From positions 1 to 30,556 of the forward strand of contig DAISJM010000038.1 in NCBI GenBank assembly GCA_036821485.1: a stretch of 30,556 nucleotides of DNA. Direction: 5' to 3'. Of the stretch, positions 15,409 to 23,330 are shown one piece after another (position 1 is the stretch's first letter; every line of letters begins with the position of its first letter). Under the pieces are notes generated by a model, which was given only the letters and a program-made list of their open reading frames with translations, was not told where the DNA came from and ran no database searches. The stretch comes from DAISJM01 sp036821485. GTDB taxonomy: Bacteria > Verrucomicrobiota > Kiritimatiellia > CAIQIC01 > JAGNIJ01. A program made the translations under genes and the position numbers.

Positions 15409-15952
15409 GCCGGGCCCCCGGCCGCGCCTTCGCCGACCATTGGCGGATCATGCGGATCTCCTTCTCGGGGATGCCGAGCGACATCAGAAACTCCTGGTGC
15501 GCGTGCGGGGCGCGCCGCTCAAATTCCGTATGCCAGCGATTCATCGCCTTGGCGTCCATGCCCGCCGCGCGCAGCATCTCCACCCACATCGCCTTATCCA
15601 CGGAAGCGGGGAGCTTCCCGCTCGCCGCCTTCCGCATCAACCCCGTCAGCAACCGCTGTTGGTTCCGCAGATCGAGGATCTCGCTTCCGATCGCTTCCAG
15701 CCGTTCCGCGAAGATGCGCGTCGACCGCTGGGTGCGCGTGGAGAGGAGATTGCGAATGTCGGCCAGCGAGAGTCCGGCCTGGCGAAATCCGCATATCTTC
15801 TTCAACCGTTTCTCATCCGCCGCCGTGTAAAAGCGATAGCCCGACGGCATGCGTCCGGATGGCGGCAACAGCTTGATGCGGTCGTAATACAGAAGCGTGC
15901 TGCGCGACAATCCGTGCAGCCGCGCCAGTTTTGAGATCGTGAGTGCCTTCAT
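15389..15952 (-). CDS. MerR family transcriptional regulator
   Basis: The N-terminal 70 residues are a MerR winged helix: LTISKLARLHGLSRSTLLYY, RIKLLPPSGR, GYRFYT, then LKKICGFRQAGLSLADI. A coiled-coil dimer helix follows (about 75-115). The C-terminal domain (about 125-187) has W-V-x-M-L-R-x-x-G-M, AMNRWHTEFERRAPHAHQEF and LGIPEKEIRMIRQW. That same domain occurs alone in the next gene upstream (16008-16193), so the regulator's sensor domain and the small protein are homologous. The metal-binding cysteines of MerR/CueR are absent, so this is likely a ligand- or protein-responsive type. The ATG at 15952 is chosen because it gives the normal MerR N-terminus; upstream codons are a poor-quality extension. 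The 187-aa gene is convergent with the deacetylase, overlapping by 20 bases. Confidence 0.88.
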   Translation of the reverse strand: MKALTISKLARLHGLSRSTLLYYDRIKLLPPSGRMPSGYRFYTAADEKRLKKICGFRQAGLSLADIRNLLSTRTQRSTRIFAERLEAIGSEILDLRNQQRLLTGLMRKAASGKLPASVDKAMWVEMLRAAGMDAKAMNRWHTEFERRAPHAHQEFLMSLGIPEKEIRMIRQWSAKARPGARPTASAR

Positions 15953-15968
15953 ACATCGTCCATCGACA

Positions 15969-15996
15969 GAGCGGCGGCGCATGCGCACCGCCGCTC
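15969..15996. other. Strong GC hairpin between the small protein gene and merR
   Basis: Arms GAGCGGCGG (15969-15977) and CCGCCGCTC (15988-15996) are perfect 9-bp complements around a 10-base loop (CGCATGCGCA). It lies in the 55-base gap between the two minus-strand genes, without a T-run. It may trim or stabilise the transcript and set different levels of the two proteins (inference). Confidence 0.55.
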
Positions 15997-16007
15997 CGTC
16001 CTGCTGC

Positions 16008-16193
16008 TTACTGGTACTTCTTCCGGATCGCCCCGATTTCCTGCTTGGCCAGTCCCAGCCACTCCAGGAAGCTCTGGTGGCCCTCGGGATACCGGGTCTC
16101 GAACGCGCGATGCCACTTCTGCATGTCGGCATCCTCCAGTCCGATCTCCCGGAATAGAGCGACCCACTCCTTCACACCCATGTTCTTCGGCAT
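16008..16193 (-). CDS. Small stand-alone protein homologous to the MerR C-terminal domain, 61 aa
   Basis: The ATG at 16193 has AAGGAG 7 bases upstream, a strong start signal; a longer frame to 16220 lacks support. The protein (MPKNMGVKEWVALFREIGLE...) aligns over most of its length with the MerR C-terminus encoded just downstream. Shared positions include W-V, F/L-R, G-L/M, WH-x2-FE-x-R, HQ-x-FL, LG-I/L and EI-x2-IR. It has no DNA-binding domain. It may form mixed complexes with the regulator's sensor domain, compete for its ligand, or have been the source of that domain by fusion. This is inference; no biochemical role is known to me. It is probably cotranscribed with merR and lies first in the pair. 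Confidence 0.8.
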   Translation of the reverse strand: MPKNMGVKEWVALFREIGLEDADMQKWHRAFETRYPEGHQSFLEWLGLAKQEIGAIRKKYQ

Positions 16194-16330
16194 AATCAGG
16201 CTCCTTTCTTGTTTATGCACTTTCGTGCCCTGATGACGCGAACCCTAAACTGTGAAGTTGTAGACGGGTCAACAGCCTCCAGCTCTTTTCTTTTGTCGGC
16301 CGCCCACCCCGCGTGCGACAAGATCCGCCG

Positions 16331-16392
16331 TTGTAGGCCACCCCTCGGCGGGTGGCGGGAGAATGCGCCGGGCGCGGAGGCCCGGCCTACAA
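16331..16392. repeat. Inverted repeat TTGTAGGCC ... GGCCTACAA
   Basis: Perfect 9-bp arms TTGTAGGCC (16331-16339) and GGCCTACAA (16384-16392) flank 44 GC-rich bases that contain their own short inverted words (CACCC/GGGTG, CGCCGGGC). The outer right arm runs into the terminator T-tract of the RRM gene. It resembles a small non-coding dispersed element; no target-site duplication was recognised. Confidence 0.5.
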
Positions 16393-16427
16393 AAGAAAAA
16401 CGCCCCGGATCCGAGGACCCGGGGCGT
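16391..16427 (-). terminator. Rho-independent terminator of the RRM protein gene
   Basis: On the minus strand the 9-bp perfect stem ACGCCCCGG/CCGGGGCGT (16400-16408 with 16419-16427) closes a 10-base loop and is followed by TTTTTCTTTT. It begins 22 bases after the stop at 16449. This is the clearest terminator in the window. Confidence 0.92.
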
Positions 16428-16448
16428 CTTGTTAGCTATATAATTGGC

Positions 16449-16820
16449 TTAGAACCGGTCGCGCTTGCCGCCGCCGTAGCCACCACGGCCACCGCCGCCG
16501 CCGCCACCACCGCCGAAGCCGCCGCGGCCGCCACCACCGTAGCCGCCACCGCCGCCGCCGCCACTACGCTCTTCGCGCGGGCGAGCTTCGTTAACCGTCA
16601 GGGCGCGGCCTTCCACGTCCTTGCCGTTGAGTTCAGCAATCGCCTTCTTCGCTTCCTCGTCCGTCGACATTTCGACAAACGCGAAACCGCGGGACTTGCT
16701 CGTGAACCGGTCAATGATCAGCTGGCAGCTGGCCACGGACCCGCACTGCGCGAACATGTCCTTCAGGTCATCCTCTGTCGTCTGATACGACAGATTCCCG
16801 ACATATAACTTCCTACCCAT
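16449..16820 (-). CDS. Glycine-rich RRM RNA-binding protein
   Basis: A single RNA-recognition motif occupies residues 1-80, with RNP2 LYVGNL (about 5-10) and RNP1 KSRGFAFVEM (about 43-52). A glycine-rich tail of about 40 residues follows (GGGG/YGG/RGG repeats), ending KRDRF. This is the small bacterial and cyanobacterial Rbp layout. Such proteins bind single-stranded RNA and are often cold-induced; that role is known for relatives and not shown here. The ATG at 16820 (MGRKLYVGNLSY) is chosen because upstream codons (MREQSSEAS) are not part of the fold. It is 123 aa, monocistronic, with a strong terminator. The tail's low-complexity DNA (GCCGCC repeats) is prone to length variation. Confidence 0.95.
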   Translation of the reverse strand: MGRKLYVGNLSYQTTEDDLKDMFAQCGSVASCQLIIDRFTSKSRGFAFVEMSTDEEAKKAIAELNGKDVEGRALTVNEARPREERSGGGGGGGYGGGGRGGFGGGGGGGGGRGGYGGGKRDRF

Positions 16821-17030
16821 TCTGCACTTTCTCTTTCTGCTCTGACTGGCCTCGGATGACTGTTCCCGCACTATGCGGATTTCGGATCGTCACCAACACT
16901 AAGGAAGGGCTGACAATCTACCATGCTCACTGCTTCGGCTCTTCAGGCAGCGTGTACAATACCCTTAACCAGCCAGAGTGCAACAACATAACGAATCTAT
17001 CATTTGGCCCCCACCGGGGCTGATTTCACG

Positions 17031-17058
17031 ATTTCCAACCATTTCCAAGCCTTGGAAA
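17031..17058. repeat. TTTCCAAnnnTTGGAAA palindrome with an adjacent half-site
   Basis: TTTCCAAGCCTTGGAAA (17042-17058, centre triplet GCC) is preceded by a lone half-site ATTTCCAACC (17031-17040). It is the fifth full copy of the palindrome family in this window, with a decayed or partial partner in place of a second full copy. Confidence 0.85.
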
Positions 17059-17084
17059 CACCTCCTTTTGCGCCCAGTTTCGGG

Positions 17085-17113
17085 TTTCAAGTTGCTGGGT
17101 TCCGTGGCATAGT
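17085..17113 (+). promoter_or_regulatory. Possible glnS promoter
   Basis: TTTCAA (17085-17090), a 17-bp spacer and CATAGT (17108-17113) lie 33 bases before the glnS ATG, giving a leader of about 26 bases. The match is moderate. Confidence 0.35.
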
Positions 17114-17145
17114 GCGTCCCTGATTTACGCAGAAGTGAGAAATCC

Positions 17146-18801
17146 ATGAATACAGAAGAACCGAAAACGCCGCTCAACTTCCTTCACCAGATCGTGGAGG
17201 AGGATAACCGAACCGGCAAATATGACGGCAAAGTCGTGACCCGCTTTCCCCCGGAGCCGAACGGCTATCTCCACATCGGCCACGCGAAAGCCATCTGCAT
17301 CGATTTCGGTACCGCGCTCAAATACGGCGGCGAATGCCATCTCCGGATGGACGACACGAATCCGACCAAGGAAGAGGTCGAGTACATCGAGTCCATCAAG
17401 GAGGACGTCCACTGGCTCGGGTTCGACTGGGGCAAACACTTCTATTACGCGTCGGATTTCTTCGGCCAGATGGTTGACTGCTGCGCGCAGCTCATCACGA
17501 AGGGCAAGGCCTACGTCTGCGGCCTGAGCCAGGAGGACTGGAAGAATTACCGCGGCGCACCGCCCGCGCCCGGCAAAGAAAGCCCGTTCCGCAACCGGCC
17601 CGCCGAGGAGAGCCTCCGCCTCTTCGAGGAAATGCGCGATGGCAAACATCCCGATGGCTCGCTCTGCGTCCGCGCGAAGATCGACATGGCGTCGCCCAAC
17701 ATCCAGCTCCGCGACCCGGTGATCTATCGCATCCTGCACTCCGAGCATCCCAACACCGGCAACAAGTGGTGCATCTATCCGACCTACGATTTCGCGCACC
17801 CGCTCGAGGACGCCTTCGAGGGCATCACCCATTCGCTCTGCACACTCGAATTCGAAGTGCACCGCCCGCTCTACGACTGGGTCATCGAGAACCTCGACGG
17901 CCTGCCCGCCCGCCCGCATCAGTACGAGTTCGCGCGCCTCAACCTCACCTACACCGTGATGAGCAAGCGAAAGCTGCTCGAACTCGTCGAAGAGGGCAAA
18001 GTCATCGGCTGGAACGACCCGCGCATGCCCACGATCTGCGGCCTGCGCCGGCGCGGCTATACGCCCGAGGCCATCCGCGCGTTCGCGGACGTCATCGGCG
18101 TGACGAAGTTCAACAGCCTGACGGACGTCGCCCTGCTGGAACACTGCCTGCGCGACGATCTCAACAAGCGCTCGCTCCGCCGCATGGTGGTGGTGAAACC
18201 ACTCAAGGTCATCATCGAGAACGCCGCAGATCTGCCCGCGGACATTGAGGCGGTGAATAATCCCGAGGATCCCGCCGCGGGTTCGCGCCGCATTCCATTC
18301 TCAAACGAGCTGTTGATCGAGAGCGACGATTTCATGGAGACGCCGCCGCCGAAATATTTCCGTCTCTCGCCCGGCAAGTCCGTACGCATCCGCTACGCCG
18401 GGTTCCTCACCTGCCTGCGCAAGGAAGGAGACGCGATCGTCTGCACGTGGTCGCCTCCGGAAGCGAACCTGAAGGTCAAGGGGACAATCCACTGGGTCTC
18501 GGCGAAGCACGCGATCCCGGCGGAGGTGCGGCTGTACGACCGCCTGTTCACGGTCGAGGATCCGCTCGCGCAGGCTGCGGCCGAGGGCAAGGACTACCAC
18601 ACGTTCCTGAATCCGGATTCCCTCAGCGTGGTCACCGCGCGCTGCGAGCCCGCACTGGCTGACGCGAAGCAGGACGAACGCTTCCAGTTCGAACGTGTCG
18701 GCTACTTTGTGGCCGACCCCGACTCCAAGCCCGGTGCCCCGGTCTTCAACCGGACGGTCACGCTGAAGGATGCCTGGGCGAAGGAAGCGAAGAAGAGCTG
18801 A
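17146..18801 (+). CDS. glnS: Glutaminyl-tRNA synthetase
   Basis: A class I synthetase that attaches glutamine directly to tRNA-Gln. RFPPEPNGYLHIGHAKAICI (about residues 28-47) holds the HIGH motif, and TVMSKRKL (about 269-276) the KMSKS motif. The Pro-Glu in FPPEPNG separates GlnRS from GluRS (which has APSPTG, as in gltX here). The C-terminal half is the two-barrel anticodon-binding domain (RIRYAGFLTC, TIHWVSAKHAIPAEVRLYDR). The 551-aa length is typical. Bacterial GlnRS is thought to derive from eukaryotes by transfer, and many bacteria lack it; with it, the amidotransferase route for Gln-tRNA is not required. The ATG at 17146 has only weak ribosome-binding similarity (GTGAG). It converges on the GH5 gene with a 21-base gap. 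Confidence 0.97.
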   Translation: MNTEEPKTPLNFLHQIVEEDNRTGKYDGKVVTRFPPEPNGYLHIGHAKAICIDFGTALKYGGECHLRMDDTNPTKEEVEYIESIKEDVHWLGFDWGKHFYYASDFFGQMVDCCAQLITKGKAYVCGLSQEDWKNYRGAPPAPGKESPFRNRPAEESLRLFEEMRDGKHPDGSLCVRAKIDMASPNIQLRDPVIYRILHSEHPNTGNKWCIYPTYDFAHPLEDAFEGITHSLCTLEFEVHRPLYDWVIENLDGLPARPHQYEFARLNLTYTVMSKRKLLELVEEGKVIGWNDPRMPTICGLRRRGYTPEAIRAFADVIGVTKFNSLTDVALLEHCLRDDLNKRSLRRMVVVKPLKVIIENAADLPADIEAVNNPEDPAAGSRRIPFSNELLIESDDFMETPPPKYFRLSPGKSVRIRYAGFLTCLRKEGDAIVCTWSPPEANLKVKGTIHWVSAKHAIPAEVRLYDRLFTVEDPLAQAAAEGKDYHTFLNPDSLSVVTARCEPALADAKQDERFQFERVGYFVADPDSKPGAPVFNRTVTLKDAWAKEAKKS

Positions 18802-18822
18802 CCGTGCGGCTCTCGGTTTGGC

Positions 18823-20997
18823 CTACGGCCGGCCGGCGCTGATGCGGTAGAAACCTCCCGCCGCGCTGTTGGTGTCCAACAGGTAGAGCACGCCCCCCAC
18901 CCCCGGCACGTTCGTCCGGAGCTCGCTCCACGCGCCGGTCATGAGGTTGGTCCTGTACTGCAGAAAGTAGACGCGCCCCGTGGAACTGGAAATCCCGACC
19001 ACCCGGTCCGACACGTTGGAAACGAGCTGGGCCACCAGTGTCGATGAAGCGTTGGTCGGGTTCGTGTCCGCGTAGTATTCCTGCAGGTCGTTCAAGCCGT
19101 CGAGGTCCGTGTCCGCACCGGCATTGAGATCGCCGCCGTAGCGGATCTCCCAGTGGTCATCGATCTGATCCCCGTCGCTGTCCACGAATCCCTTGTTCGA
19201 GAGGTCGAACTGCATGCTGGAGAGGTCGAAACTGTTCGTGAGCATGCGCACTTCCAGTACGTGCGTGCCGGCGGGGCAGATCAGGTTGGTGACGGTCGTG
19301 ACCTGCCAGTCGTCCCATCCGCCGGTTTGCGGGAGTGCCACCACGCCGGTCAAATCCGCCCCGTCGAGCATAAGCTGAACCTGCCGGTCCACGTTCGTGG
19401 TCGCCGTGCGAAGCTCCAGATCGTAGCGGCCGCCGTGAAGGATGCGCACCGTGTACTTCAACCATTCGCCGGGTTCAACAAACGACACCTTGTAGCCGTT
19501 GCCGGTGCTGCTGGTTGAAAGGTCGACGCCATCGCTGCGATACGTCCAACCAAGATTCCAGCCCTCGCCCCCGTACGTCGTGTTTTTGTACCGCGTGTCG
19601 TGGTAGGCAATGTCCTGGTTGCCGACGTCGTAGTCCGAGAAATACACGACGCCCGGGATCGGGTGGTCGGCGAACGGCTGCGGCGACACGTTGAACAAGG
19701 GATCGAACAACGCTTCGAAGTAGCCGGGGATGTACGTGCAGTTCGTCGTCGACACGTTGTTCGCCAGATCCATGAGCCCCCGCTTGGCCTGGACCGGGTC
19801 GACAGGGCTGTCCCGCCAGTTGTCGATGACATACTGGTAGTCGGGCGTCTTCTTCACATGATAGACGGTGGAATTCACGTCCACCTTCTTGAACCCCCAC
19901 CAGAATCCGCCGATCTTGTTGCTCTCCATCAGTTGATTGATCTCGTAAACCCACGGATTCGAGTTCTCGCCCGACTCGGTCATCAATAGCGGCACGTTGT
20001 AGGTAGAGCGGGCATCCAGGTAGGACTGGACCACGCCGTCTTCGTAGCCCGTTTCCCGCCAATACCGGTGGAACGCGATCGCCATGTTGTTGTCCCACGG
20101 CGGCGTCAGGCCGTCGATGAACTCGGCAAATATGTTGCCCTCCACGAAAACGATGTGATTGGTGTCCGCCTCGCGGACCGCTGTCGTGATCCGGATGAAG
20201 AGATCCCTCATGTCGTTCGTGCTGACGGAGTTCGTGTAGAAATAGGGTTCGTTGATCAGCTCGTAGCCGAGGATCGCTGTCTCGTTGCTGTAGCGTTGCG
20301 CGATCTTTTTCCAGAGGTCGACGGTCCTCTGCTTGTTGGTCTCCGGCGTCCGGCCAGTCGCGGCATAGTAGGTCTCGTTGGATTCCCAGAGCACGGCCAC
20401 GCCGTGTTCCTTCCACACCCCGGGCTGATCCTCGGACCAGTAGGTATACTCCGGGTCCGCGTAAGCGTCGTGCGATTGACCACCGGGACACGCATGCATG
20501 TCCAGCAGAACCGCGAGCCCGTTTGTCTTGCACGCCTGGATCACACCATCCAGGAATTGGAATCCCTCTTCGAGATACACATCCGGCACATTCGTCACAC
20601 TCATCAGCAGCCGGTAGTTGAAGGGCACGCGGATGGAGTTGAAGCCCCGCGCCTTGAATTCGGCGAGGTCGGCCAAGGTGACGTAGTTGGAGGTGTAGGT
20701 GTCCCAGAACAATTTCGCGTCGGCATCGTTGCCCAACATGGAGCGGATGTTGGCGCGCACATCCGTGTACGCGTTTATGTTTCTGCTGTGGACCTCGTTG
20801 AGCTTCAGACCGTAGGCTTCCGGGATCAGCCAGCCGCTCAGCACGAGCCCGCGCGACACAAAGGGAACTCCGTTACCGTCCAGAATATTGGTTCCCTGGC
20901 ACCGGAAGAAGGAATCCGCCCGGGCACCGGCCAGCCACAACATCCAGCCCAGCACGATAGTGCTCCAGCGAACTGACCGGCGTGCTTCCCATCTCAT
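18823..20997 (-). CDS. Secreted GH5 glycoside hydrolase with CBM6-like module
   Basis: The 724-aa protein begins with a signal peptide (RRSVRWSTIVLGWMLWLAGA, cleavage near ARA). The GH5 barrel (about residues 30-400) shows FNSIRVPFNYR, LLDMHACPGGQS, YELINEP with the acid/base Glu250, and LLMTESGEN with the nucleophile Glu341. Family 5 enzymes cleave beta-linked glucans, mannans and related glycans; the exact substrate is not readable. Residues about 447-600 look like a CBM6 module (VYFSDYDVGNQDIAYHDTRY, FVEPGEWLKYTV). A calcium-loop stretch (DSDGDQIDDHWE, DTDLDGLNDLQEYYADTNPT) and a C-terminal domain (RVYFLQYRTNLMTGAWSEL ... FYRISAGRP) follow, the same end layout as the deacetylase. The ATG at 20997 is chosen for the signal peptide; the frame is open to 21072. 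Confidence 0.93.
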   Translation of the reverse strand: MRWEARRSVRWSTIVLGWMLWLAGARADSFFRCQGTNILDGNGVPFVSRGLVLSGWLIPEAYGLKLNEVHSRNINAYTDVRANIRSMLGNDADAKLFWDTYTSNYVTLADLAEFKARGFNSIRVPFNYRLLMSVTNVPDVYLEEGFQFLDGVIQACKTNGLAVLLDMHACPGGQSHDAYADPEYTYWSEDQPGVWKEHGVAVLWESNETYYAATGRTPETNKQRTVDLWKKIAQRYSNETAILGYELINEPYFYTNSVSTNDMRDLFIRITTAVREADTNHIVFVEGNIFAEFIDGLTPPWDNNMAIAFHRYWRETGYEDGVVQSYLDARSTYNVPLLMTESGENSNPWVYEINQLMESNKIGGFWWGFKKVDVNSTVYHVKKTPDYQYVIDNWRDSPVDPVQAKRGLMDLANNVSTTNCTYIPGYFEALFDPLFNVSPQPFADHPIPGVVYFSDYDVGNQDIAYHDTRYKNTTYGGEGWNLGWTYRSDGVDLSTSSTGNGYKVSFVEPGEWLKYTVRILHGGRYDLELRTATTNVDRQVQLMLDGADLTGVVALPQTGGWDDWQVTTVTNLICPAGTHVLEVRMLTNSFDLSSMQFDLSNKGFVDSDGDQIDDHWEIRYGGDLNAGADTDLDGLNDLQEYYADTNPTNASSTLVAQLVSNVSDRVVGISSSTGRVYFLQYRTNLMTGAWSELRTNVPGVGGVLYLLDTNSAAGGFYRISAGRP

Positions 20998-21043
20998 TCT
21001 TGCCCGAAGGCACTCCCCATTCGGGAACGATCCCGACACCGTT

Positions 21044-21072
21044 ATGATAGCACGAAAGCGCCAGCAAATCAA
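21044..21072 (-). promoter_or_regulatory. Predicted promoter of the GH5 gene
   Basis: On the minus strand TTGATT (21072-21067), a 17-bp spacer and TATCAT (21049-21044) precede the gene, giving a leader of about 40 bases. It lies back to back with the methyltransferase promoter. Confidence 0.5.
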
Positions 21073-21122
21073 AGAACGGCCCGGCGCACTTCTTCTTGCG
21101 TGTGATTCGCGAGTCCCGTGGG

Positions 21123-21128
21123 TAATAT
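21123..21128 (+). promoter_or_regulatory. Predicted -10 of the methyltransferase gene (leaderless geometry)
   Basis: TAATAT is followed by CTCCCCC (7 bases) and the ATG at 21136; no purine-rich ribosome-binding sequence lies between. No good -35 is seen at 16-18 bp. The pattern matches the starts of purU, the deacetylase and the membrane glycosyltransferase. Confidence 0.4.
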
Positions 21129-21135
21129 CTCCCCC

Positions 21136-21882
21136 ATGAAATCATGGCACGACGATGATCGGTGGTGGAAGGCGTGGAAGCCGGTAATCTTCCCTCCGGC
21201 GCGATTCGAAAGGGCAGCCGGCGAGGTCGACCAGATTCTCAAGCTCCTGAAGGTCAAACCCGGCGCGGCAATCCTCGACCTCTGCTGCGGGCCCGGCCGT
21301 CACGCGGTCGAACTCGCCTCGCGCGGCTTCAACGTCACAGGCGTGGACCGCACCCGCGGTTACCTCGTCGACGCCCGTAAGCTGGCCCGCAAACGGAAGG
21401 TCGATGCCGAATTCGTCCTGGCCGATATGCGGAAGTTCCGGCGTCCACGCGCGTTCGACGCCGCCATCAACATGTTCACCGCATTCGGTTATTTCAAGAA
21501 GCAGGCCGAGGATCTGCGCGTGTTGAAGAATCTCTTCGCTTCGCTGCGGCCCGGCGGCGTTCTGCTCCTCGACGTGATGGGCAAGGAACGCATCGCCAGC
21601 ATCTTCGAGTCGCACACGTGGCACCGCGAACCGGATGGCACCATCATCCTTGAAGAACGCTGGCTGGAAGATGATTTCAGTTGGATCGAGAACCGGTGGA
21701 CCATGATCCGCAAGGGCCGCATGAAGACCTTCCGCGTCGCCCACCGGCTGTATACCGCGGTGGAACTTGCCGCGCTGTTCCGGCAGGCCGGGTTCACCCG
21801 GATCAAGGCCTTCGGCAGTCTCGGCGGCGCCCCTTACGATCAAAACGCCCAGCGCCTCGTACTGGTAGCGCGCAAGCCCTGA
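21136..21882 (+). CDS. Class I SAM-dependent methyltransferase
   Basis: The SAM-binding glycine loop is ILDLCCGPGRHAVELA (about residues 45-60), followed by the acidic VTGVD at the end of strand 2, LADMRKF, FDAAINMFTAFGYF and LRPGGVLLLDVMG, giving the usual Rossmann order. The N-terminal KSWHDDDRWWKAWKPVIF and C-terminal GAPYDQNAQRLVLVARKP match a group of small-molecule methyltransferases, but the substrate cannot be told. An upstream GTG at 21118 is in frame; the ATG at 21136 is preferred and gives 248 aa. There is no Shine-Dalgarno sequence. It converges on pyk with only 3 bases between stops. Confidence 0.88.
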   Translation: MKSWHDDDRWWKAWKPVIFPPARFERAAGEVDQILKLLKVKPGAAILDLCCGPGRHAVELASRGFNVTGVDRTRGYLVDARKLARKRKVDAEFVLADMRKFRRPRAFDAAINMFTAFGYFKKQAEDLRVLKNLFASLRPGGVLLLDVMGKERIASIFESHTWHREPDGTIILEERWLEDDFSWIENRWTMIRKGRMKTFRVAHRLYTAVELAALFRQAGFTRIKAFGSLGGAPYDQNAQRLVLVARKP

Positions 21883-21885
21883 GCG

Positions 21886-23301
21886 CTATTCGATTGTCAG
21901 CACGCGCACAAGGTTCGTCGTGCCCGTTACGTGCAGCGGGACGCCCGCGGTCATCACCACCTGATCGCCACGCTTCACGTATTTTCCTGCGCGCGCGAGC
22001 CGGATTGCCGCCCGCTCCATCGCCGAGACGTCCGCCGCCGGCCCCATGAGGATCGGTACCGCACCCCACACCAGCGCCATGGCCCGCAGTGTCTTTTCGT
22101 CCGGCGTCATCGCGAGGATCGGCTGGAACGGCCGGTACTTCGCCACCCGGCGCGTCGTACTGCCCGATTGCGTGCAGGTGATCACCGCAGCCGCGCCGAT
22201 GTCTTCCGCCAGATGGCATGCCGCGTGCGCCACCGCCTCCTGCGGCGCCGCCTGAACCGCCTCGCCAAACTTCGCCGTCCACGCGCGGAACGGGAACATC
22301 TTCTCCGCAGCAACAATCACCTTCGACATCATCGCCACCGCCTGCACCGGGTAACGGCCCGCCGCCGTCTCCTCCGACAGCATCACCGCATCGCTCCCAT
22401 CGAGCACCGCGTTGGCGACATCCGCGACTTCCGCCCGCGTCGGCCGCGGGCTGTCGACCATCGATTTCAACATCTGCGTCGCGGTGATGACCGGCTTGCA
22501 CGCGCAGTTGGCTTTCCCGATGATCATCTTCTGCATGCGCGGCACGTCCTCGATCGGAATCTCCACGCCGAGATCGCCACGCGCAACCATCACGCCATCG
22601 ACGGCGTCCACGATCTCATCGATATTCCGAAGCGCCTCATGCTTCTCGATCTTCGCAATGATCGGCGCCGAGCGATTCAGCTTCTTCATCACGGCCCGCG
22701 CGGAGGCCACATCCTTCGCGCTGCGCACGAACGAGAGCGCAACGTAGTCCACGCCCTGCTTAAGCCCGAAAGCCAGGTCGCTGCGATCCTTCGCGGTCAG
22801 CGTTCCCGCGCCGACGGAACGCCCCGGCAAATTGATGCCCTTGTGCGAGCTGAGTTCGCCACCCACGATGACCCGGCAACGGATATCCCGCTCCCTCGCC
22901 TCCTCGACGGTCAGCTCAATTGCGCCGTCGTTGAGCAGAATGCTGTCGCCCTTCTTCACATCGCGCGGCAGAGCGCGATAGGTCAGCGAGACCTCGCTCG
23001 CGCTCCCCGGCACATTGCGGTTTGTGAGGGTGAAGACGCCGCCGGATACGAGGGTGACCGGCCCGCCGGCAATTGCGCCTGTCCGGATCTTGGGACCGGC
23101 GAGGTCCTGGAGAATGGCCACCGGCAACCCGAGCTTCTTCGCGATGGCACGGATATCGGCAATCGTGCGCCCCTTCTCCTCCTGCGTCCCGTGCGAGAAA
23201 TTGAGCCGGGCCACATTCATGCCCGCGCGCATCAGCTTCTCCAGCGTGGCAACATCCCTCGACGCCGGACCTATCGTGCAAACAATCTTCGTCATTCTCA
23301 T
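21886..23301 (-). CDS. pyk: Pyruvate kinase
   Basis: It converts phosphoenolpyruvate and ADP to pyruvate and ATP, the last step of glycolysis. Visible motifs: MTKIVCTIGPASRD at the N-terminus, NFSHGTQEEKG, DLAGPKIRTG, the active-site signature AKIEKHEALRNIDEI with the catalytic Lys, VMVARGDLGVEIP, and RPTRAEVADVANAVLDGSDA. The C-terminal domain contains SGSTTRRVAKYRP, where allosteric sugar phosphates bind in some members. Three in-frame starts are possible (23316, 23301, 23295); the ATG at 23301 is preferred for GAGG 7 bases upstream. The length of 471 aa is normal. It stands alone between convergent and divergent neighbours. Confidence 0.97.
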   Translation of the reverse strand: MRMTKIVCTIGPASRDVATLEKLMRAGMNVARLNFSHGTQEEKGRTIADIRAIAKKLGLPVAILQDLAGPKIRTGAIAGGPVTLVSGGVFTLTNRNVPGSASEVSLTYRALPRDVKKGDSILLNDGAIELTVEEARERDIRCRVIVGGELSSHKGINLPGRSVGAGTLTAKDRSDLAFGLKQGVDYVALSFVRSAKDVASARAVMKKLNRSAPIIAKIEKHEALRNIDEIVDAVDGVMVARGDLGVEIPIEDVPRMQKMIIGKANCACKPVITATQMLKSMVDSPRPTRAEVADVANAVLDGSDAVMLSEETAAGRYPVQAVAMMSKVIVAAEKMFPFRAWTAKFGEAVQAAPQEAVAHAACHLAEDIGAAAVITCTQSGSTTRRVAKYRPFQPILAMTPDEKTLRAMALVWGAVPILMGPAADVSAMERAAIRLARAGKYVKRGDQVVMTAGVPLHVTGTTNLVRVLTIE

Positions 23302-23330
23302 GAGCCACCCTCGCAATTTTTTCCGCCCGC

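Larger units (their letters stand above)
16821..17145. other. Divergent intergenic region between the RRM gene and glnS
   Basis: 325 bases without a gene. It contains a TTTCCAAGCCTTGGAAA palindrome preceded by a half-site (17031-17058) and a likely glnS promoter (17085-17113). For the RRM gene, TTGGTG and CATAGT occur on the minus strand but with only 15 bp between them, so its promoter is uncertain. Confidence 0.5.

Noticed and set aside
19475..20533. Open frame of 352 codons inside the GH5 gene in another minus-strand frame
   Set aside because: The GH5 frame carries the catalytic NEP and TES motifs and the CBM; this frame has none.
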